From NCBI GenBank assembly GCA_002840985.1, contig PHDM01000021.1, positions 1 through 37,435 on the forward strand: 37,435 bases of DNA, given 5' to 3'. The position numbers were made by a program, and so were the translations under genes. This DNA comes from Bacteroidetes bacterium HGW-Bacteroidetes-17. GTDB taxonomy: Bacteria; Bacteroidota; Bacteroidia; Bacteroidales; GCA-2711565. Shown one piece after another: positions 26,237-34,960 of the stretch (the stretch's first letter is position 1; each line of letters starts with the position of its first letter). A model generated the notes under the pieces. The model searched no databases, was not told the origin of the DNA, and saw only the letters and a list, made by a program, of their open reading frames with translations.

Positions 26237-27554
26237 AAAGTTTTACAATATCATTTCCGTTTGCGAAAATCAGCAATGCAAATAAGATTACCATTCCAAC
26301 AACTTGAGCATATTCCATGAATTTATCGCTAGGTTTTCTGCGGGCAACAATCTCATAAAGTAAAAACATAACATGGCCACCATCAAGCGCCGGAATAGGT
26401 AGCACATTCAGAATGGCTAACATGATTGAAAGAAATGCAGTGAGTCGCCAAAAGTTTTCCCAATCCCAGGTACTTGGGAAAATGCTACCGATGGTAATAA
26501 ATCCACCAACCGATTCATAAGCTTTAACTTCAGGGGAAAAAAGCAATTTTAATTGTTTCAAATAATCACCAATGCCGTTATAAGCTTTTGCAATTCCTGC
26601 CGGAACGGCACTAATAATATTGTATTTTTTTTCTGAAAAGGTAAAATAACTTGTAATCGGTTTTGATGCAATCCCTATTAACCCTTCCTCAGGTACATCA
26701 ACAAGCAACACCACCGTATCAGCTCCACGCAGAACAGGAACATTGATGCTTTGATTTTTATGTTTTTGAAGTTGATTGAAAAATTGATCGTAATAGGGTA
26801 ATGCCAAATCATTAATCCCTAAAATTTTATCATCCACTTGCATGCCAGCCTTTTTGGCCGGTGAATCAGCGCCAACCTTTCCAACTTCTAATGGATGGCG
26901 AATATAAAGGAAATCGGCTGTTTTACGTTTGATCATTTTCCCAAGAAAACCTTGTGGGATCTGGATATTTAAAATTTCACCATCACGTTCAACCTGTACC
27001 GATTGTGCTTCGTTAAGGATTAATGTTATCGGAATTTTTGAAAAGTCTTCAACTGCTTCGTTATCAATGGAAAGAAATTTGTCACCATTTTCTAGTCCCA
27101 TCTCTATGGCTATAGAATCACATAAAATTCCATATTTGTTCGCTTCGGAAGTGGGGAGGTATTCTTCGCCCCAATAAGCAAGCATTACTACATAAATGGC
27201 AATTGCCAGTAATATGTTTACGGTTACCCCTCCTAACATGATGATGAGTCGTTGCCAGGCCGGTTTTGACCTGAACTCGTGTGGCTGAGGAGGAAGTTTC
27301 ATAGCCTCTTTATCCATTGATTCGTCAATCATTCCTGATATTTTAACATATCCGCCCAATGGAAGCCAGCCCATGCCGTATTCAGTTTCACCTTTTCTAA
27401 ACTTAAAAATTGAAAACCATGGATTGAAGAAAAGGTAAAATTTTTCTACCCTTGTTTTAAATATTTTTGCGGTGATAAAATGGCCAAATTCATGAAAGAT
27501 TACCAGGATTGATAAACTCAATAATAATTGTAATATTTTTATTAGGATGTCCAT
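26229..27554 (-). CDS. rseP: RIP zinc metalloprotease RseP (site-2 protease)
   Basis: Inner-membrane protease that cleaves transmembrane substrates such as anti-sigma factors and leftover signal peptides. Zinc motif HEFGH at residues 21-25 within the first helix; two PDZ-type regions at ~130-290 (KVGADSPAKKAGMQVDDKIL); and the third zinc ligand in NVLPIPALDGGHVMFLL near the C-terminus, followed by the last helix. 441 residues, normal. It is the third gene of the M23 peptidase-dxr-rseP unit, 11 nt after dxr, and overlaps wtpC tail to tail by 8 nt. Confidence 0.96.
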   Translation of the reverse strand: MDILIKILQLLLSLSILVIFHEFGHFITAKIFKTRVEKFYLFFNPWFSIFKFRKGETEYGMGWLPLGGYVKISGMIDESMDKEAMKLPPQPHEFRSKPAWQRLIIMLGGVTVNILLAIAIYVVMLAYWGEEYLPTSEANKYGILCDSIAIEMGLENGDKFLSIDNEAVEDFSKIPITLILNEAQSVQVERDGEILNIQIPQGFLGKMIKRKTADFLYIRHPLEVGKVGADSPAKKAGMQVDDKILGINDLALPYYDQFFNQLQKHKNQSINVPVLRGADTVVLLVDVPEEGLIGIASKPITSYFTFSEKKYNIISAVPAGIAKAYNGIGDYLKQLKLLFSPEVKAYESVGGFITIGSIFPSTWDWENFWRLTAFLSIMLAILNVLPIPALDGGHVMFLLYEIVARRKPSDKFMEYAQVVGMVILFALLIFANGNDIVKLFK

Positions 27555-27565
27555 TTAATTTTTTT

Positions 27566-28723
27566 TTAGATACTTTTCACTAATTCTAATGTTGTTTTCC
27601 TTGCAATTTTGTCACTTTCTGCCAAATCGTTATATGAAGGATTTTTTATTAAATCTACTTTAGTCATGCACTTTTCAATGATGTCGGGCATTTGTAAAAA
27701 CCCAATTCTATCCTTCAGAAACAATGATACTAAAATTTCATTCGAAGCATTGAGTATACATGGCATGTTCCCTCCCTGCTTCAATGCTTCAAAAGCGAGT
27801 GCAAGATTACGAAATTTTTTTAAATCAGGCTGTTGAAATGTTAATTCAGATTGTTTAATGAAATCGAGGCGAGGAAAATTTGAATGAAATCGTTCGGGGT
27901 AAGTAAGCGCATATTGAATGGGTAGTTTCATGTCGGGTAATCCCATTTGTGCTTTGATCGATCCATCTTCGAATTGTACCATCGAATGGATAATTGATTG
28001 AGGGTGAATTACAACATCAATCTGATCAGCTTTCAAGTCAAAGAGCCATTTTGCCTCAATAACCTCAAGTCCTTTATTCATTAATGAGGCCGAATCAATG
28101 GTTATTTTACATCCCATTTCCCAATTTGGATGCGAAAGTGCTTGTTCTTTTTTAACGTTTTTTAGGAATTGTGCATCTTTACTTAAGAAAGGACCACCTG
28201 AAGCCGTTAAATAAATTTTTTCGATCGAATTGCCATATTCACCTACAAGACATTGGAATATGGCGGAATGTTCGGAGTCAACCGGGATAATTCTGGATTT
28301 TGAATTTTTTAAAAGCGATTGTATAAGTTCTCCTCCAACCACCAGGGTTTCTTTGTTTGCCAGTGCGATTTGTTTATTCGATTTAATAGCTTGTATTGTA
28401 GGCTTTAATCCGGCATAACCGACCAATGCAATTATAACCTGATCGATAGTGTCCATTTCAACAACCTGCGATAATGCTTCTTCTCCGGCATAAACTTTTA
28501 TAAATAAGGGGTCCAGCGCATTAAAAACTTCTTTGTAAAGCCTATCGTTACCTATAACAACGACATTAGGTTTGTATCTGATGGCCTGCTCTATCAGTAA
28601 TTTGGCATTGTTTTGTGCAGTAATTACTTCAAGGCAAAAATTATCAGGGTAGGCATCAATTACTTCAAGAGATTGGGTTCCAATTGAACCGGTCGATCCT
28701 AAAACGGCAATACTTTTCTTCAT
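27566..28723 (-). CDS. dxr: 1-deoxy-D-xylulose-5-phosphate reductoisomerase
   Basis: Converts DXP to MEP with NADPH, the committed step of MEP-pathway isoprenoid synthesis in the cytosol. The 385-residue protein has the NADPH-binding start AVLGSTGSIGTQSLEVI, then IALANKETLVVGGELI, the active-site block PVDSEHSAIFQCL and TASGGPFL, and the metal/substrate loop MGCKITIDSASLMNKGLEVIEA. All expected elements are present. It starts 4 nt after the M23 peptidase gene and 11 nt before rseP. Confidence 0.98.
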   Translation of the reverse strand: MKKSIAVLGSTGSIGTQSLEVIDAYPDNFCLEVITAQNNAKLLIEQAIRYKPNVVVIGNDRLYKEVFNALDPLFIKVYAGEEALSQVVEMDTIDQVIIALVGYAGLKPTIQAIKSNKQIALANKETLVVGGELIQSLLKNSKSRIIPVDSEHSAIFQCLVGEYGNSIEKIYLTASGGPFLSKDAQFLKNVKKEQALSHPNWEMGCKITIDSASLMNKGLEVIEAKWLFDLKADQIDVVIHPQSIIHSMVQFEDGSIKAQMGLPDMKLPIQYALTYPERFHSNFPRLDFIKQSELTFQQPDLKKFRNLALAFEALKQGGNMPCILNASNEILVSLFLKDRIGFLQMPDIIEKCMTKVDLIKNPSYNDLAESDKIARKTTLELVKSI

Positions 28724-28727
28724 TCAA

Positions 28728-29624
28728 TTATTCGTTAAAGGTCATATAGTCGAGTGGGTTGACCGGAGATCCACTGCGCCAGAGTTCAAAATGAAGATGT
28801 GGGCCTGTCGACAACTCCCCTGACTCACCAATAATGGCAATGGGATCACCTGCTTTAACAAAACTGCCTACTTTTTTGAGTAATACAGAATTGTGTTTAT
28901 AAAATGAAATATAATTATTTTGATGTTGTATGGCTATAACGTAACCTGTTTCAACGGTCCAGTTCGAAAAAATAACCGTACCGTCAAGTGCAGCTTTAAT
29001 GGTCTCATTTTCCTTTGAAACAATATCAATCCCAAAATGATTTTCAGAAAGGGAGAAGAATGTTGTAACAATTCCTTTTACCGGCGAGAAGAAAGTAAGA
29101 TTTGCAGAACTGTTTTGGTCGTATTGATTTTTATTGTCTTCAAAATAAATGTTATACTTTGTCTGATTTTCATAATCATCCCTAAAAATGGAGTCTTCAA
29201 CCGATCGGCTAATGGTAATCGAATCATAATTAAGATGAGTTATATTTGCCGTATCATCAATCATTTCATCAATAATTGGGTTACCCTCTATTATGTTTTT
29301 TAAATTTTTAAAATAAAGATCCTTTTGAGCAAATGATCTCTCCAACGAGTCTGATTTATTTTGAAGATCATAAACTTGTTGGTAAAGATCCAAATCTGTA
29401 TATCCGGGAATGTACTCTCTTAAAGGGGTTAATGAAATTAAAAGAGTAGTCAGTAAAATTAATAGAATTGTAGTAGATCCTACTACAATGAAAACGTTAA
29501 GTCTGGTAAGTCGTATAGATAGTCGTTCTTCAAAGGTGATGTCATTCATGATCACCAAACGGTATTTATCTCTTAAACGATAATACCATTTATTCTTTTT
29601 ATTATCTTCTCTAATTTGTGGCAT
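28728..29624 (-). CDS. M23-family murein endopeptidase (LytM domain), membrane-anchored
   Basis: Cuts peptidoglycan cross-bridges from the periplasmic side. I start at the ATG at 29624 (298 aa): an upstream in-frame TTG (29648) would lie inside the likely -7 box. One membrane helix is at ~40-65 (VFIVVGSTTILLILLTTLLI), then a coiled-coil-like stretch (~80-115). The C-terminal M23 domain has HFGIDIV (first zinc His and Asp) and GPHLHFELW (catalytic/zinc HxH), ending GSPVNPLDYMTFNE. It is transcribed divergently from the porW-bactofilin genes; bactofilins and M23 enzymes are known to cooperate in other bacteria. Confidence 0.93.
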   Translation of the reverse strand: MPQIREDNKKNKWYYRLRDKYRLVIMNDITFEERLSIRLTRLNVFIVVGSTTILLILLTTLLISLTPLREYIPGYTDLDLYQQVYDLQNKSDSLERSFAQKDLYFKNLKNIIEGNPIIDEMIDDTANITHLNYDSITISRSVEDSIFRDDYENQTKYNIYFEDNKNQYDQNSSANLTFFSPVKGIVTTFFSLSENHFGIDIVSKENETIKAALDGTVIFSNWTVETGYVIAIQHQNNYISFYKHNSVLLKKVGSFVKAGDPIAIIGESGELSTGPHLHFELWRSGSPVNPLDYMTFNE

Positions 29625-29645
29625 AATACTTTCAGGCTGACATGC

Positions 29646-29653
29646 CAAAGATA
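29646..29653 (-). promoter_or_regulatory. -7 box for the M23 peptidase-dxr-rseP unit
   Basis: TATCTTTG on the minus strand, a full match to TAnnTTTG, 21 nt upstream of the ATG at 29624. The -33 region (TTTC near 29677) is weak. Its position argues against the upstream TTG start. Confidence 0.55.
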
Positions 29654-29709
29654 CAAAATGTATTAAAGCTTCTCTTGAAATTGATAGTAGCTAATTGGAA
29701 AAAATAAAA

Positions 29710-29717
29710 TATTTTTG
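29710..29717 (+). promoter_or_regulatory. -7 box for the porW operon
   Basis: TATTTTTG matches TAnnTTTG and lies 34 nt before the TTG start at 29752. No good -33 box at the right spacing. If real, the longer open frame from 29695 could not be translated in full. Confidence 0.4.
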
Positions 29718-29751
29718 TGAAATAAGAGTTATTACTCAAAAGAACCCTATT

Positions 29752-32394
29752 TTGAAATTATCACACATCAATAATTTTTATCCTTTTTACTTTGGGATAG
29801 CTGTTTTGCTATTTCTTCAGTCTTGTTCTGTAAAGAAGAATAATTTGGGCAATCGGGTTTATCATAATATTACGGCTCATTATAATGCTTACTGGAATGG
29901 GAAAGAAAGCTATAAGGAAGGATTGAAGCAGATGAATTCTTCTCTGCGTAATAATTATTCAGAAATCTTACCCATTTTTAATTATGGAACCGATCAGTAT
30001 GCAAAAGCACTAAGCCCTTACATGGAAAGAGCTATTCAAAAATCCTCTGTTGTAATTCAACAACACTCAATGCGGTTTAAAAATAAAGAATACAATCGAT
30101 GGGTTGATGATGCTTATCTACTGCTTGGTAAGTCTTATTTTTATATGGGCGAATATGTGAGTGCACGCAGAACTTTTGAGTTCATGATCGATGAATTTAA
30201 ATCTACCCCTTCTGAATACGAGGCGATGCTCTGGTTAGTAAGAACCTATAACAGAACTAAGCAATTTGAAAAGTCCGGACCATTATTAAAGCAATTTCAA
30301 GATTTAGTTGATTACGAAAAAGTTCCTTTAAGCCAACAGCGAGAATTCCCGATGGTTTATGCAAGTTATTACCTACTTCAGGAGAAATACGCAGAATCAG
30401 TTGAATTTTTAAATAATGCCATAGATATCAATAATGATAAACAATTGATAACGCGATTAAAGTTTATTTTGGCTCAGGTTTATCAAAATCAAGGAAACCT
30501 GGAAGCTGCTTCCGAATTATTTTTGGAAGTTGTTCATCGCAATCCTGCATACGACATGGCTTTTAATGCAAAAATTAATATGGCTAAGAGTTATTTTGCT
30601 GGTGTCGGCAATTCTGATGAGATCATACAATCATTGGAAATGCTGTTAAACGATTCGAAAAACGAAGAGTTTTGTGATCAAATTTATCATGCTTTAGCCG
30701 AAATTGCTTTAAAAGAAGATGATCAATCGTCTGCGATTAATTATTTAATTCAGGCCGTTGCTTTAAGCTCAAATAATAATTTTCAGAAAGTTAGCTCGAG
30801 TCTGACACTGGCTGATCTATATTTTAATAAAGGAATTTATAAAAATGCAAAGTTATACTATGATACAGCCATGCAGGTGATGCCGATTGGATATCCTGAT
30901 CAGCAAGCTTTGATTAATAGAACCAGGGTGCTGGTTTCATTGGTAGCTCATTTGGAAACTATTCAAATCCAAGATTCTTTGCAAAAAATATCACGTATGC
31001 CAGAAGAAGAGCGATTGGCAGTTATCGATGCAATTATTTCAGATATTACATCTAAAGATAAGATGGAACAAACAGCAGAGCGTGAGCGAATGCAGGACTT
31101 ATCAATAGCCAGGCAACAGCAGAATACTTTCTCGCAAAATCAGGGAGATGGGGCTTGGTATTTTTATAATCCGTCTACCCTCAGTTATGGATTTACTGAG
31201 TTTGTTGGCAAATGGGGGAGAAGGCCACTTGAAGACAATTGGCGACTTAGTCAAAAACAAGTTCAAAATATGGGCTTTTCTGAAAATGTACGTCAGACTG
31301 AAACTCGTGATGAAGAAGATTTGAAATTGCAGGGAAAAGCGATCTCTAAAAAAGATAGGAATTATTATTTGAATGACATTCCTTTAAGTGAAAATCAGCT
31401 AAACGAATCGAATAATAAAATAATCGAGGCTTTATATCAATCGGCCATGCTTTTTAAAGAAGGGTTGAAAGATACTACACGTGCAATCGGGCAATTTGAA
31501 ACATTAATGCAAAATTATCCTGATAATGAATTTAAAATTCAGGCATTTTATTATCTTCATAAATTGTACCTATCAAAAGAACTCAATAAATCGACCTATT
31601 ATAAACAACAGCTTTTAAGTCAGTATCCAAATAGTGATTATGCCAAAGTGATCATCAATCCTGATTACTTCAAGCAATTATCCTCACTCAGAGGCGAAAT
31701 CGAGACCTTGTATTTTGACACTTATCAGGCTTATGAAAATGAACAATACTATGTAAGTATCAGTTTGAGTGATCGGGCAATTGCGAATTATAACGATTCC
31801 ATCTTAATTCCTAAGTTCGAATACATAAGGGCCCTTTCAATTGGTCGAATAGAAGAATTAGATTCCCTATTAATTAATATGCAGAGAATCATAGCCAAGT
31901 ATCCAAATAGTGAAGTTGTCCCACTTGCTAAAAACTTAATTTCTTATTTAAATTCAACAAGCACCCAAACTGGCAGAGATTCGATGACAATAATGCCAGA
32001 AAAAGAAGAAATCAAGAGTAATTTTTACTTTCAACCCGATACAACACATCTTTACATTTTGATTATTAATACGGAACGTGTAAATTTGGAAGCAGTAAAA
32101 CTGAGATTGTCGGATTTTAACTTAAAACGCACATTTTCAAGATCATTAACAATTGCGAATTTTGTTGTGACGGAAAACAGTAATTGGCTGGCAGTTATGG
32201 GTTTTGGAAACAAACAGGAAGCACAGGATTATATCAATGAAATGAATAAAGACGAATATGTACTGTCAATGTTCAACAAGGAAGAATACAGGCATTTCGT
32301 GATTACAGCAAATAATTATTCAATATTACTGCAGGATAAAGATATTGATGAATATTTAAAGTTTTATTATAAACATTATCAAACAACGAATTAG
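29752..32394 (+). CDS. porW: Type IX secretion lipoprotein PorW/SprE (TPR protein)
   Basis: TPR lipoprotein required for T9SS function in Bacteroidota. The open frame extends to a TTG at 29695, but there is no ATG before the signal. The TTG at 29752 gives a normal lipoprotein signal (MKLSHINNFYPFYFGIAVLL, then FLQSC with Cys 25) and 880 residues, so I prefer it. Family marks: YHNITAHYNAYWNGKESYKEG just after the anchor, then TPR helices over ~90-420 and ~570-720 (WVDDAYLLLGKSYFYMGEY). The conserved GDGAWYFYNPSTLSYGFTEF is in the middle, and a SPOR-like end follows (~780-880). Bactofilin follows after 2 nt. Confidence 0.9.
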   Translation: MKLSHINNFYPFYFGIAVLLFLQSCSVKKNNLGNRVYHNITAHYNAYWNGKESYKEGLKQMNSSLRNNYSEILPIFNYGTDQYAKALSPYMERAIQKSSVVIQQHSMRFKNKEYNRWVDDAYLLLGKSYFYMGEYVSARRTFEFMIDEFKSTPSEYEAMLWLVRTYNRTKQFEKSGPLLKQFQDLVDYEKVPLSQQREFPMVYASYYLLQEKYAESVEFLNNAIDINNDKQLITRLKFILAQVYQNQGNLEAASELFLEVVHRNPAYDMAFNAKINMAKSYFAGVGNSDEIIQSLEMLLNDSKNEEFCDQIYHALAEIALKEDDQSSAINYLIQAVALSSNNNFQKVSSSLTLADLYFNKGIYKNAKLYYDTAMQVMPIGYPDQQALINRTRVLVSLVAHLETIQIQDSLQKISRMPEEERLAVIDAIISDITSKDKMEQTAERERMQDLSIARQQQNTFSQNQGDGAWYFYNPSTLSYGFTEFVGKWGRRPLEDNWRLSQKQVQNMGFSENVRQTETRDEEDLKLQGKAISKKDRNYYLNDIPLSENQLNESNNKIIEALYQSAMLFKEGLKDTTRAIGQFETLMQNYPDNEFKIQAFYYLHKLYLSKELNKSTYYKQQLLSQYPNSDYAKVIINPDYFKQLSSLRGEIETLYFDTYQAYENEQYYVSISLSDRAIANYNDSILIPKFEYIRALSIGRIEELDSLLINMQRIIAKYPNSEVVPLAKNLISYLNSTSTQTGRDSMTIMPEKEEIKSNFYFQPDTTHLYILIINTERVNLEAVKLRLSDFNLKRTFSRSLTIANFVVTENSNWLAVMGFGNKQEAQDYINEMNKDEYVLSMFNKEEYRHFVITANNYSILLQDKDIDEYLKFYYKHYQTTN

Positions 32395-32396
32395 GC

Positions 32397-32783
32397 ATGG
32401 CTAAGAATGGAATTGTTGAAGCTCCATCCAGAAACGCAATCGGAAATGGAACTATTATTAAAGGAGATATTGAGTCCAATGGTGATTTTCGTATTGATGG
32501 TGAATTAACAGGAACTATTAGGACCAAAGGAAAGGTTGTGATTGGATCGACAGGAAAAATTGAAGGCGAAGTATTTTGTCAGAATGCGGATGTTGAAGGC
32601 ATTGTAAATGCAAATATGACTGTTTCAGATTTACTAACCCTCAAATCTACAGCCCGATTAAATGGTGATGTTTCGACCAGCAAGCTTGCGATTGAGCCGG
32701 GAGCGCAATTTTTAGGATCGTGTAAAATGGGTTCAAACATTAAGAGCGGAACGAAATATCCTGTTAATGAAACCAAATTATAA
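32397..32783 (+). CDS. Bactofilin (polymer-forming cytoskeletal protein)
   Basis: 128 residues that should form a right-handed beta-helix and polymerise at the cytoplasmic membrane. The DUF583 core is clear: AIGNGTIIKGDIESNGDFRI, DGELTGTIRTKGKVVIGSTG, GKIEGEVFCQNADVEGIVN, with regularly spaced Gly/Ile/Val. Short polar ends flank the core, as usual. It lies 2 nt after porW, and its last 17 nt overlap atpZ. Opposite the promoter region is an M23 endopeptidase, a common partner for shaping peptidoglycan. Confidence 0.94.
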   Translation: MAKNGIVEAPSRNAIGNGTIIKGDIESNGDFRIDGELTGTIRTKGKVVIGSTGKIEGEVFCQNADVEGIVNANMTVSDLLTLKSTARLNGDVSTSKLAIEPGAQFLGSCKMGSNIKSGTKYPVNETKL

Positions 32784-33012
32784 AAAAAAAGAACTTAATC
32801 AGAGCCTGAAACTTTACTCAAGATATTCAAGTATTGCAGTTCAAATGCTACTGATAATCTTAATTGGAGTTTTTGGTGGCATGAAAATTGACCAATGGAT
32901 CGCATGGGAATTTCCTGTTTTCACAACCATTCTATCAGTTTTTGCAGTAATTTTATCCATTTATATTGTCACTAAAGATTTATTAGGAAAGCACAAATCC
33001 AAATCGGAATAA
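32767..33012 (+). CDS. atpZ: AtpZ/AtpI family membrane protein
   Basis: 81 residues with two membrane helices (~24-41 and ~51-69) and the family pattern YSSIAVQMLLIILIGVFGGM then KIDQWI. AtpZ/AtpI proteins assist assembly or Mg2+ supply of F-type ATP synthase and normally precede atpB. The start overlaps bactofilin by 17 nt, which suggests translational coupling. No ATP synthase subunit genes follow in this window. Confidence 0.88.
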   Translation: MKPNYKKKELNQSLKLYSRYSSIAVQMLLIILIGVFGGMKIDQWIAWEFPVFTTILSVFAVILSIYIVTKDLLGKHKSKSE

Positions 33013-33015
33013 AAT

Positions 33016-33402
33016 ATGAAATTAGCATTTAACATCTTTGTCAAAAAATTAGTCATATTTACCTTGTTAATTGGATTGATAGCATTCATTGTCGGGTTTT
33101 TTATTCCAAAACAGTTTATGACTCCATCAATACCCTATCTACTCATCTTTTTCTTTGCGGTCACAGCTTTCACTTTTTACCTGGCATTAAATGCCTTTAG
33201 ACAAAAAACTTCCCGATTTGCGAATTTTTTTATGATTTCGGTGTTTGCAAAGTTGTTGCTTTATGTTTCGATCATCATCATTTATGCTTTTATCAACACA
33301 AGTGATATCATCAGTTTTATCATCACCTTCTTTATTTTTTATATCCTCTTTACATCATTTGAAACCTTTGCAATCATTAAAGCTCAAAAGGCGAACCGCT
33401 AA
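33016..33402 (+). CDS. Small four-helix membrane protein, AtpI-like
   Basis: 128 residues, about four hydrophobic helices (~10-30, 36-56, 70-92, 97-117) with short loops and a basic C-terminus (IIKAQKANR). Proteins of this size and topology lie between atpZ and atpB in many Bacteroidota and resemble ATP synthase protein I. The family call rests mainly on topology and position. It starts 3 nt after atpZ, and its stop directly abuts the next ATG. Confidence 0.7.
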   Translation: MKLAFNIFVKKLVIFTLLIGLIAFIVGFFIPKQFMTPSIPYLLIFFFAVTAFTFYLALNAFRQKTSRFANFFMISVFAKLLLYVSIIIIYAFINTSDIISFIITFFIFYILFTSFETFAIIKAQKANR

Positions 33403-34425
33403 ATGATAACTACAATTACACGTTTTGGAAGTCTGTTTTTTATAATGATGATTTTGCCATCAATCATTTGTGCGCAAAATTTAGATGAGAAGCATGCTAA
33501 TTCAAAACTTAATCCTGATTATATAAAGGATTACAAGCATTTATTTACAACACGTTTTTACTTGTTAAGCGAAAGTGTGGGATTTACCATTAAACCAAGT
33601 AATCAGGAGGTACCACTCAGGTATATCCCAAATAATGATATCAAAAATGGGCTGGCATTTTTTCATAAATGGTATGGTGTTGGACTTGCTGTCAATAATC
33701 CATTCGCAGGTAAAGATGTTGCCAGAAAAGGGAAAAGTAAAATCGTTGATCTAAGAGTAAATGCCTATGGACAAGCAATTTCAGCCGAGCTTGCCTTGCA
33801 GGATTATCAAGGCTTTTTCTTAAAAAACATGCTTGACCAACCCATTGCCTGGAACCCCGAAAGTGCATACTTACTTCGCCCTGATATGCATATATTTTCT
33901 ACAAGTGCGATTATGTACTGTGTCGTTAATCATAAAAAACATTCATTTAGGGCGGCCTATATACAAAATGAACGTCAGCTAAAAAGTTCGGGTTCTTTCA
34001 TTATAATGCCTTCATTCGTATACTTGAAATTGCAATCCGATTCTACAATGATACCTGATTTTTATAATTCAACATATTTGGTTCAAGATATTGAACACAT
34101 TGAAGATGGAAAGTTTTTTACCTATGGAGTATCTCTTGGATATTCCTATACTTATGTATTTTTTAAAAATTTTTATGTAAACCTTTCTTTAATTCCGGGT
34201 TTATTTATGCAAAATTACGATTATGAATCAGAATTGGGATCAGATAAGGGGGCAAAGTTTTCGGCCCTATGGCTTGGCAGGGCAGCATTTGGTTTTAATT
34301 CAGATTTTATATACTTGGGCATCGGTGGAGTTCATGGATTTAATCCCAGTAAATTTAATATCGGTCAAACAAATTTTAATTACGAGATGAATCAGATAAG
34401 GGTTTGGATTGGAACCCGTTTTTAA
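33403..34425 (+). CDS. DUF4421 family protein, probable outer-membrane barrel
   Basis: Function unknown. 340 residues with a signal peptide (about 1-24, ending PSIICAQ). After it come the DUF4421-type patterns LFTTRFYLLSESVGFTI, LRYIPNNDIKNGLAFFHKWYGVG and FFTYGVSLGYSYTYVFFKNF. Alternating hydrophobic strands and a final aromatic residue (RVWIGTRF) suggest an outer-membrane beta-barrel. The ATG follows the upstream stop with no gap, so it is cotranscribed with the AtpI-like gene, in the place where atpB would usually be. Confidence 0.8.
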   Translation: MITTITRFGSLFFIMMILPSIICAQNLDEKHANSKLNPDYIKDYKHLFTTRFYLLSESVGFTIKPSNQEVPLRYIPNNDIKNGLAFFHKWYGVGLAVNNPFAGKDVARKGKSKIVDLRVNAYGQAISAELALQDYQGFFLKNMLDQPIAWNPESAYLLRPDMHIFSTSAIMYCVVNHKKHSFRAAYIQNERQLKSSGSFIIMPSFVYLKLQSDSTMIPDFYNSTYLVQDIEHIEDGKFFTYGVSLGYSYTYVFFKNFYVNLSLIPGLFMQNYDYESELGSDKGAKFSALWLGRAAFGFNSDFIYLGIGGVHGFNPSKFNIGQTNFNYEMNQIRVWIGTRF

Positions 34426-34514
34426 TTTTTTCATTAAAAGTGAAAACGGACAAAATAAATTAGCATTAATTCCTCCTCCAAAAAAATAACATTTACTTTT
34501 ATAAAAAAATTATT

Positions 34515-34946
34515 ATGATCTTCATCACCAGACGAGAACGATTTAATGCAGCTCATCGCCTTTTTAGACAGGATTACACGGATGAGAAAAATCTAGAGGT
34601 TTTTGGAAAGTGTTCCAACCCTAATTGGCATGGACATAATTATATACTGTATGTTACAGTTAAAGGTGAGGTGAATCAAGAAACAGGGTTTTTGATTAAT
34701 TTGAAAGAATTGAGTAAAGTGATTAATCTACATGTAATAGAGAAGGTAGATCATAAAAACATTAACCTTGAAGTTGATTTTATGAAAGGCAAACTTGCCT
34801 CAACTGAAAATTTAGCTATTTCAATTTGGGATGAATTGGATTTGCCTTTACAAAGATTAAATGCAATGCTCCATTCAGTAAAAATTTATGAATCTGAAAA
34901 TAATATTGTTGAATATCTAGGGCCAAAAATTAACTTTGGCTCCTGA
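34515..34946 (+). CDS. 6-pyruvoyl-tetrahydropterin synthase / 6-carboxytetrahydropterin synthase (PTPS/QueD family)
   Basis: Zinc enzyme acting on dihydroneopterin triphosphate, made by the GTP cyclohydrolase encoded next to it. 143 residues. Zinc ligands His14 (FNAAHRL), His39 and His41 (WHGHNY); likely catalytic Cys33 in [14 protein letters not shown]. The conserved VDHKNIN and a C-terminal Glu (VKIYESENN) are present. The CxNPNxHGHNY form resembles classical PTPS as well as QueD, so the product (tetrahydropterin cofactor or queuosine precursor) cannot be fixed. folE follows after 14 nt. Confidence 0.9.
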   Translation: MIFITRRERFNAAHRLFRQDYTDEKNLEVFGKCSNPNWHGHNYILYVTVKGEVNQETGFLINLKELSKVINLHVIEKVDHKNINLEVDFMKGKLASTENLAISIWDELDLPLQRLNAMLHSVKIYESENNIVEYLGPKINFGS

Positions 34947-34960
34947 AAAATGAGTATAAA

